Below the pieces are notes generated by a model that ran no database searches, was not told the DNA's origin, and was given only the letters and a program-made list of their open reading frames with translations. Positions 60,060 to 64,000 of a DNA stretch of 64,000 nt are shown piece by piece. The number at the start of each line of letters is the position of its first letter. The stretch's first letter is position 1. The stretch is from Anodontia alba (lineage: Eukaryota > Mollusca > Bivalvia > Lucinida > Lucinidae): the NCBI GenBank assembly GCA_964016985.1, contig OZ024821.1, positions 123,564,035 through 123,628,034 on the forward strand. Direction: 5' to 3'. A program made the position numbers and the translations under genes.

Positions 60060-60520
60060 CACTCTGGGGATATCTCTGTCGAAATTGGGTTTGCCTCCCT
60101 TCTGAAAAGAGTCTATTCTAAAAAAATGAATTTGATCCCCTTTTCATTCTAGAGTAGACACCTTTTTTGAAGGACTTGGTATGCAGGGCCCAGTTGTTCA
60201 AAGCATCATTAGGCTAAGCTTGTTAGTGGTCAAAATGTTAACTGTTCTAGTAATTACAATATCTAATTCACAGGTATTTTTGTTGAAAAAATGTGAGTAG
60301 CTTTTGCAAATGCAAAAGCGACTCATTTTTCAGCAAAAATATTAGCATATATGCCATATTTGATGATCAAAGATTCAATGATACGTTAACTAATGACATC
60401 ATTAGTTTTGAACAACTGGGCTCAGGAAAGCAAATAGCAAGTCAAAAAAAATGTCTCCCTTATGAAAAAATGGCAGAAAATCTTCTAAACGTAACCTGTC
60501 CCCTGAACTGCTTTTCCTAA
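60060..60520. repeat. FB-F with nested FB-G
   Basis: FB-F left part at 60060-60185 (CTGAAAAGAGTCTATTCTAA). FB-G older subtype at 60186-60423. FB-F right part follows (GGAAAGCAAATAGCAAGTC, AAATGTCTCCCTTATG). Confidence 0.75.
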
Positions 60521-61233
60521 TTTATTAATATTCACAAGTTTTCACATACAAGAACCAAAACAAGAAACTGGCAGAGCCTGTAGGTTTTATAAGTATATAC
60601 ACACACACATAATGGATGGGTGTGTTGTTCATCTCATATATACTGTATAGGATGAGGCTTATCTATCTTTGCTATTGTATACAAAGTATTGTCTGTGTAC
60701 CTTCAGCTCAAATTTATATTATTTTTTTTAGGACATTACATCAAAGCTAACACAGTTACTAATGCTTACCAATATAAGCTGCAAAAATATACAGGGATTT
60801 ATTACAAAAATATTATATTCTACTGAATCTCTAAAATCATAACCAGGTAAATATTGCCTATATTGAGTTTCTCCATACGAAAAGGAATCGTTGGGCATAA
60901 GTGAACAGCAACTACTCAAATCAGTCTGGTCACTCATGCTATCTGATCAGCTATTGTATAGTGATTTCGTGGTGACACTGATGACTCGGATAGTGTTGAC
61001 ACACAGGCTGATCTGGACAACTGCCATTTGCGTATGCCCAAAGATCCTTTTCTAATAGCTCAAAACAGTTCAGTGTCCCAAAAATTATGTCATGATAGTA
61101 AAATGAAACACAATAGGTTTATAATATATATGCAAGATAACTTTTTAAAAACAGAAACCACTTACCTGTTCAAGAGGGATTCATAAATTTGTGGATAAAG
61201 TCTCCCATTTTAGCAACCATTTACTCAAAAGAC
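60521..61233. other. Flank without recognised repeats
   Basis: A short ACACACACAC tract at about 60600 and plain AT-rich sequence. No gene or element is recognised. Confidence 0.45.
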
Positions 61234-61452
61234 ATACGGTATTTACCATATGTATTCTGACAGACCGGCCTGAGCAAACCGTGTTGACCCAGATGAGACA
61301 GCATAGAATGTGGCCTCTGATCAGGGTCTACACTGTTTGCCACTCATCCAGCAATTATTATATTAGACACAACATTGGGTAGTAAATTGTACTTGTTCAA
61401 ATTTTAGAATGAATGGTAAGGAGGTATTGGATTACTTAGGGTAAATATGGTA
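61234..61452. repeat. FB-C MITE
   Basis: TACGGTATTTACCATATGTA left, TTACTTAGGGTAAATATGGT right. Core GAGCAAACCGTGTTGACCC and partner GGGTCTACACTGTTTGCC. Confidence 0.8.
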
Positions 61453-61702
61453 CTTCTTGTTAAAATATGAGTTCAGCCATTTTGATCTGGTAAAGTACAT
61501 CAAGCATGAATCACTGACAAATGACAATAATCCCACAGATGCTAAAAATTATGACATTCTGATGCTCTGTTTTAATATTACTGTATTCATGACCAGAAAT
61601 CAGTCCAATTACATTCATAACTACTAAATGTCTTACTGAATTGTATGGTTTAATCAATTTTCAGAATAAGGGAAAATTTTTATTAAGAAGCTGCCATGGC
61701 TC

Positions 61703-63192
61703 GCTCACCTGAGTGAAATAGCCACTGCATATTTTTTGCAAATCTTATGCAACATGTTTTACAATCCTGTCATTGCCAACTAATGAAAGGATCGTCATTT
61801 TGAGCAGCTCTTGGTTGTAAAGAAGAATGTGTTTATCATTATTATGATTTTTTTTTTTTTTTTACCACATATGGCGCTTGACAGTTGATGGAGCGTGGCC
61901 ATTTGAACAAACTCTCAATACCTGTTTCAACAGTAGGATCAAACATGAAATTTGGTGAAAATTGGCCAAGTGGTTTAAGAAGTTCTTTAACAATATCATG
62001 ATTTGATTTTAAACATGTACACAGCATATGGACAGGGGAAGATAACCCTCACAGAATAAAATTTTGATTGTAACTTTAAGCTCTTGCTACTTCAGTGATA
62101 TATTTTTTAAGTTTTAGACACGTCAGGTATTTTTGTCTTTGTATGTCTTTATTGCTCTCAAGGGTCATTCTTTCTATAATCTATTTATCTTCGTCAGAAC
62201 ACAGAGACTTGCCAAGCTCTCGTCTTCATTGAATAAGTAAAGAAATGATGAGAAAAGAGGTATTTTGATTGCATGTTGCCACTTCTACCTATGCTACACG
62301 TACTAGGTCTCTACACAAGACCAGAGACAAGCTCATTATGGTCTTGTGCAACAGGGTCTTCTTTATCTGCTGGCCTGCAACAAGGTCTTCTTTCCCTGTT
62401 GGTGTGCAAAAGGGTCTTCTTTCCATTCTGGTGTTAAACTGGTTCTTGTTTCCCTGCTGGTGCTTTTCAGATTTCCCACTTGCCATGGCAACCAAACAAA
62501 ATGGCCATTGATCATAAAACACATACACTGGGTAGGCAATCATCAAATGATCATAACTACCAAATATGGTTCACATCACTTCACTGGTTATGGAGTAAAT
62601 GTCTTTTAAACATTTTTCCATTATAAGTCTATGGGAGCTTTCTGTTGCCATGGCAACCAAACCATGAGGCAGATCACCATAATTTAAGCTATTTTGAATT
62701 GCCCTTACCCAAGCAACAATTGTACTAAATTAGTCATACTGCTTCAGTGGTTTTGAAGATGTCATTGAAAAAAATTCCTCTTTTAAAATTTAAAGTTGCC
62801 ATGACAACCAAACAAAATGGCCACTGGTGATAAAACACATACACACATCAAATGATCATAATTGCCAAATATGGTTCATATAACTTCACTGGTTATAGAG
62901 AAAATGCAATTTAACCATTTTCTTTTATAAGTCTATGGGAAATTTTTATTGCCATGCAAACAAACCAAGAGAGGGATCATAATTCTAGCTATTTTTACGC
63001 ACCCCCCACTCCCCACCCAAAACACACACCCAAGGAACATTCTTACCTAATTAGTGACAAATGGCTTTTTACCTAATTAGTGACAAATGGCTTTAGAGGA
63101 GTTGTTATTTGAAAATGTTAATGGACAGACCGACAGAGGATAGACAAAAAGTGATCACTATAGCTCATCCTGAGCATAGCTCAGGTTAGTTA
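61703..63192 (+). repeat. Array element with ~330-bp units
   Basis: It starts GCTCACCTGAGTGAAATAGC and ends ATCCTGAGCATAGCTCAGGT. Two units (about 62465-62795 and 62796-63080) share GCCATGGCAACCAAACAAAA, ATGATCATAACTACCAAATA, CACTTCACTGGTTATGGAG and ATAAGTCTATGGGA. A 26-bp tandem duplication is at 63043-63094. Confidence 0.75.
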
Positions 63193-63544
63193 AAAATATG
63201 TGCCAAAAACTAAATCTCTATTTCAAAATATATTTAAATTTGCAAAATTTTTGTCTTGAGTAAACTTTAATTACAAGACTTTGATTCTGAAGATTTGTAA
63301 GTAAACAACATTGTGTTTTTTTTTGTTTTTTTTTTGCACTGACCAGTGCTGCCCAAGCATTTATTTCTATTTCGAACAACATTAATTTTGAAATTTTGAA
63401 ATCAATGAACACATCTTTTCAAATGACATATACAATTTACCAAGTATTAAAATGTCTTTATACTCAAATTGTTTTAGCTTTAATATAAGTTACATTTAGC
63501 GTCAGCCATTATCCACAGACTTTGAATCAGCCGGCATATATATA

Positions 63545-63695
63545 TGTGCTATTTCTCTGTAAAAACCTGCTGTAGACACTCATTAAAATCAAATCAGTCA
63601 GATGACATTCTATGAGTATCCACCTCTTTGCATGGAGAAATAATAAGACTATTTACTTGGATGCCTAGCTTATCAGGAGCTATAGCATCGTGAAC
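63545..63695. repeat. FB-D, decayed
   Basis: ATTTCTCTGTAAAAACCTGC, AGACACTCATTAAAATCA and GCATGGAGAAATAATAAGAC with TATCAGGAGCTATAGC at the right. Confidence 0.55.
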
Positions 63696-63754
63696 ACAGA
63701 ATTTGACACAGAAAAACCAAACAAATAAAATGTGAAACTACAATACCCCTCCAT

Positions 63755-64000
63755 TATTGCACCATGGTTAGATAAAAATTGATGAAATTTGCCCATTAGT
63801 AATTCCGAACCAGATCTCTATAATATCAGTGCACATATCAAGTTTGGTGAAAATCCACTGAGATTTACTCAAGTTATTGCCCTGAAACAGATGTGTGGTG
63901 GGCAGATAACTGTCAAAAATTGACGAAATTTTCCCATTAGTAATCCCAAATGAGATCACCATAATATCAATGCACATACCAAATTTGATGAAAATCCATT
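63755..64000 (+). repeat. Tandem array running off the window
   Basis: Two ~143-bp units share AAATTGATGAAATTTGCCCA, TTAGTAATTCCGAACCAG, ATAATATCAGTGCACATATC and GGTGAAAATCCA. The array continues past 64000. Confidence 0.75.

Noticed and set aside
50356..64000. A second cellular gene downstream of MMS19
   Set aside because: All frames are short and overlap repeats; no conserved protein segment or exon series was recognised.

Overview
The window is animal nuclear DNA: AT-rich, intron-dominated and packed with short interspersed repeats. It carries most of one gene, MMS19, on the + strand. MMS19 is the cytosolic iron-sulfur cluster targeting protein with HEAT-like repeats. Twenty-one coding exons from 2195 to 50355 join in one open frame (2925 bp, 974 codons plus TGA). 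Every intron is GT-AG and every intron phase agrees. The 5' end (roughly the first 110-120 residues, judged against the vertebrate protein) lies upstream of the window. A bivalve mollusc is my best guess for the host, because of the tRNA-headed SINEs, the many foldback MITEs, and the elements that enclose tandem arrays between AGCTCACCTGAGC-like and GGGCCTCTTGTTT-like ends. The species cannot be read from the sequence.

Layout. 1-2194: repeats upstream of the first visible exon. 2195-50355: MMS19, with introns of 0.3 to 5 kb built largely of transposable-element remains. 50356-64000: 3' untranslated and flanking DNA. I see no second cellular gene there, only MITEs, a (TA)n array, a short direct duplication and two satellite-like arrays.

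The repeats fall into families, named here for convenience. FB-A: TTAA-flanked, core CAAACAGTGCAGATCCAG. FB-C: ends TACCGTATTAACCCTAA, same kind of core. FB-D: core GTGGGTACTCATTAGAA, ends near TAGCTCTAGATAAG. FB-E: ends GAGCCAGCAC or GAGCCACAAC. FB-F: core GGGGTCTACTCTAAAAGG. FB-G: ends GGGCCCAGTTGTTCAAA. FB-H: TA plus CACTACAACCTC. FB-S: TA plus CAGTCGAAC. FB-T: TTAA ends, core GACATTTCATGCAAAT. SINE-1 (about 290 bp) and SINE-2 (about 195 bp) have tRNA-like heads and perfect target-site duplications. A non-LTR retrotransposon remnant with a mutated reverse-transcriptase active site sits in the intron between exons 10 and 11.

The most interesting findings are inside the MMS19 introns. Exon 7 is followed by about three decayed tandem copies of its own 3' half. 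Exon 19 is followed by one decayed copy duplicated together with a neighbouring MITE. Several splice acceptors sit 10-45 bp from a MITE end. The same foldback cores recur inside elements whose terminal sequences differ, which suggests module exchange between families.
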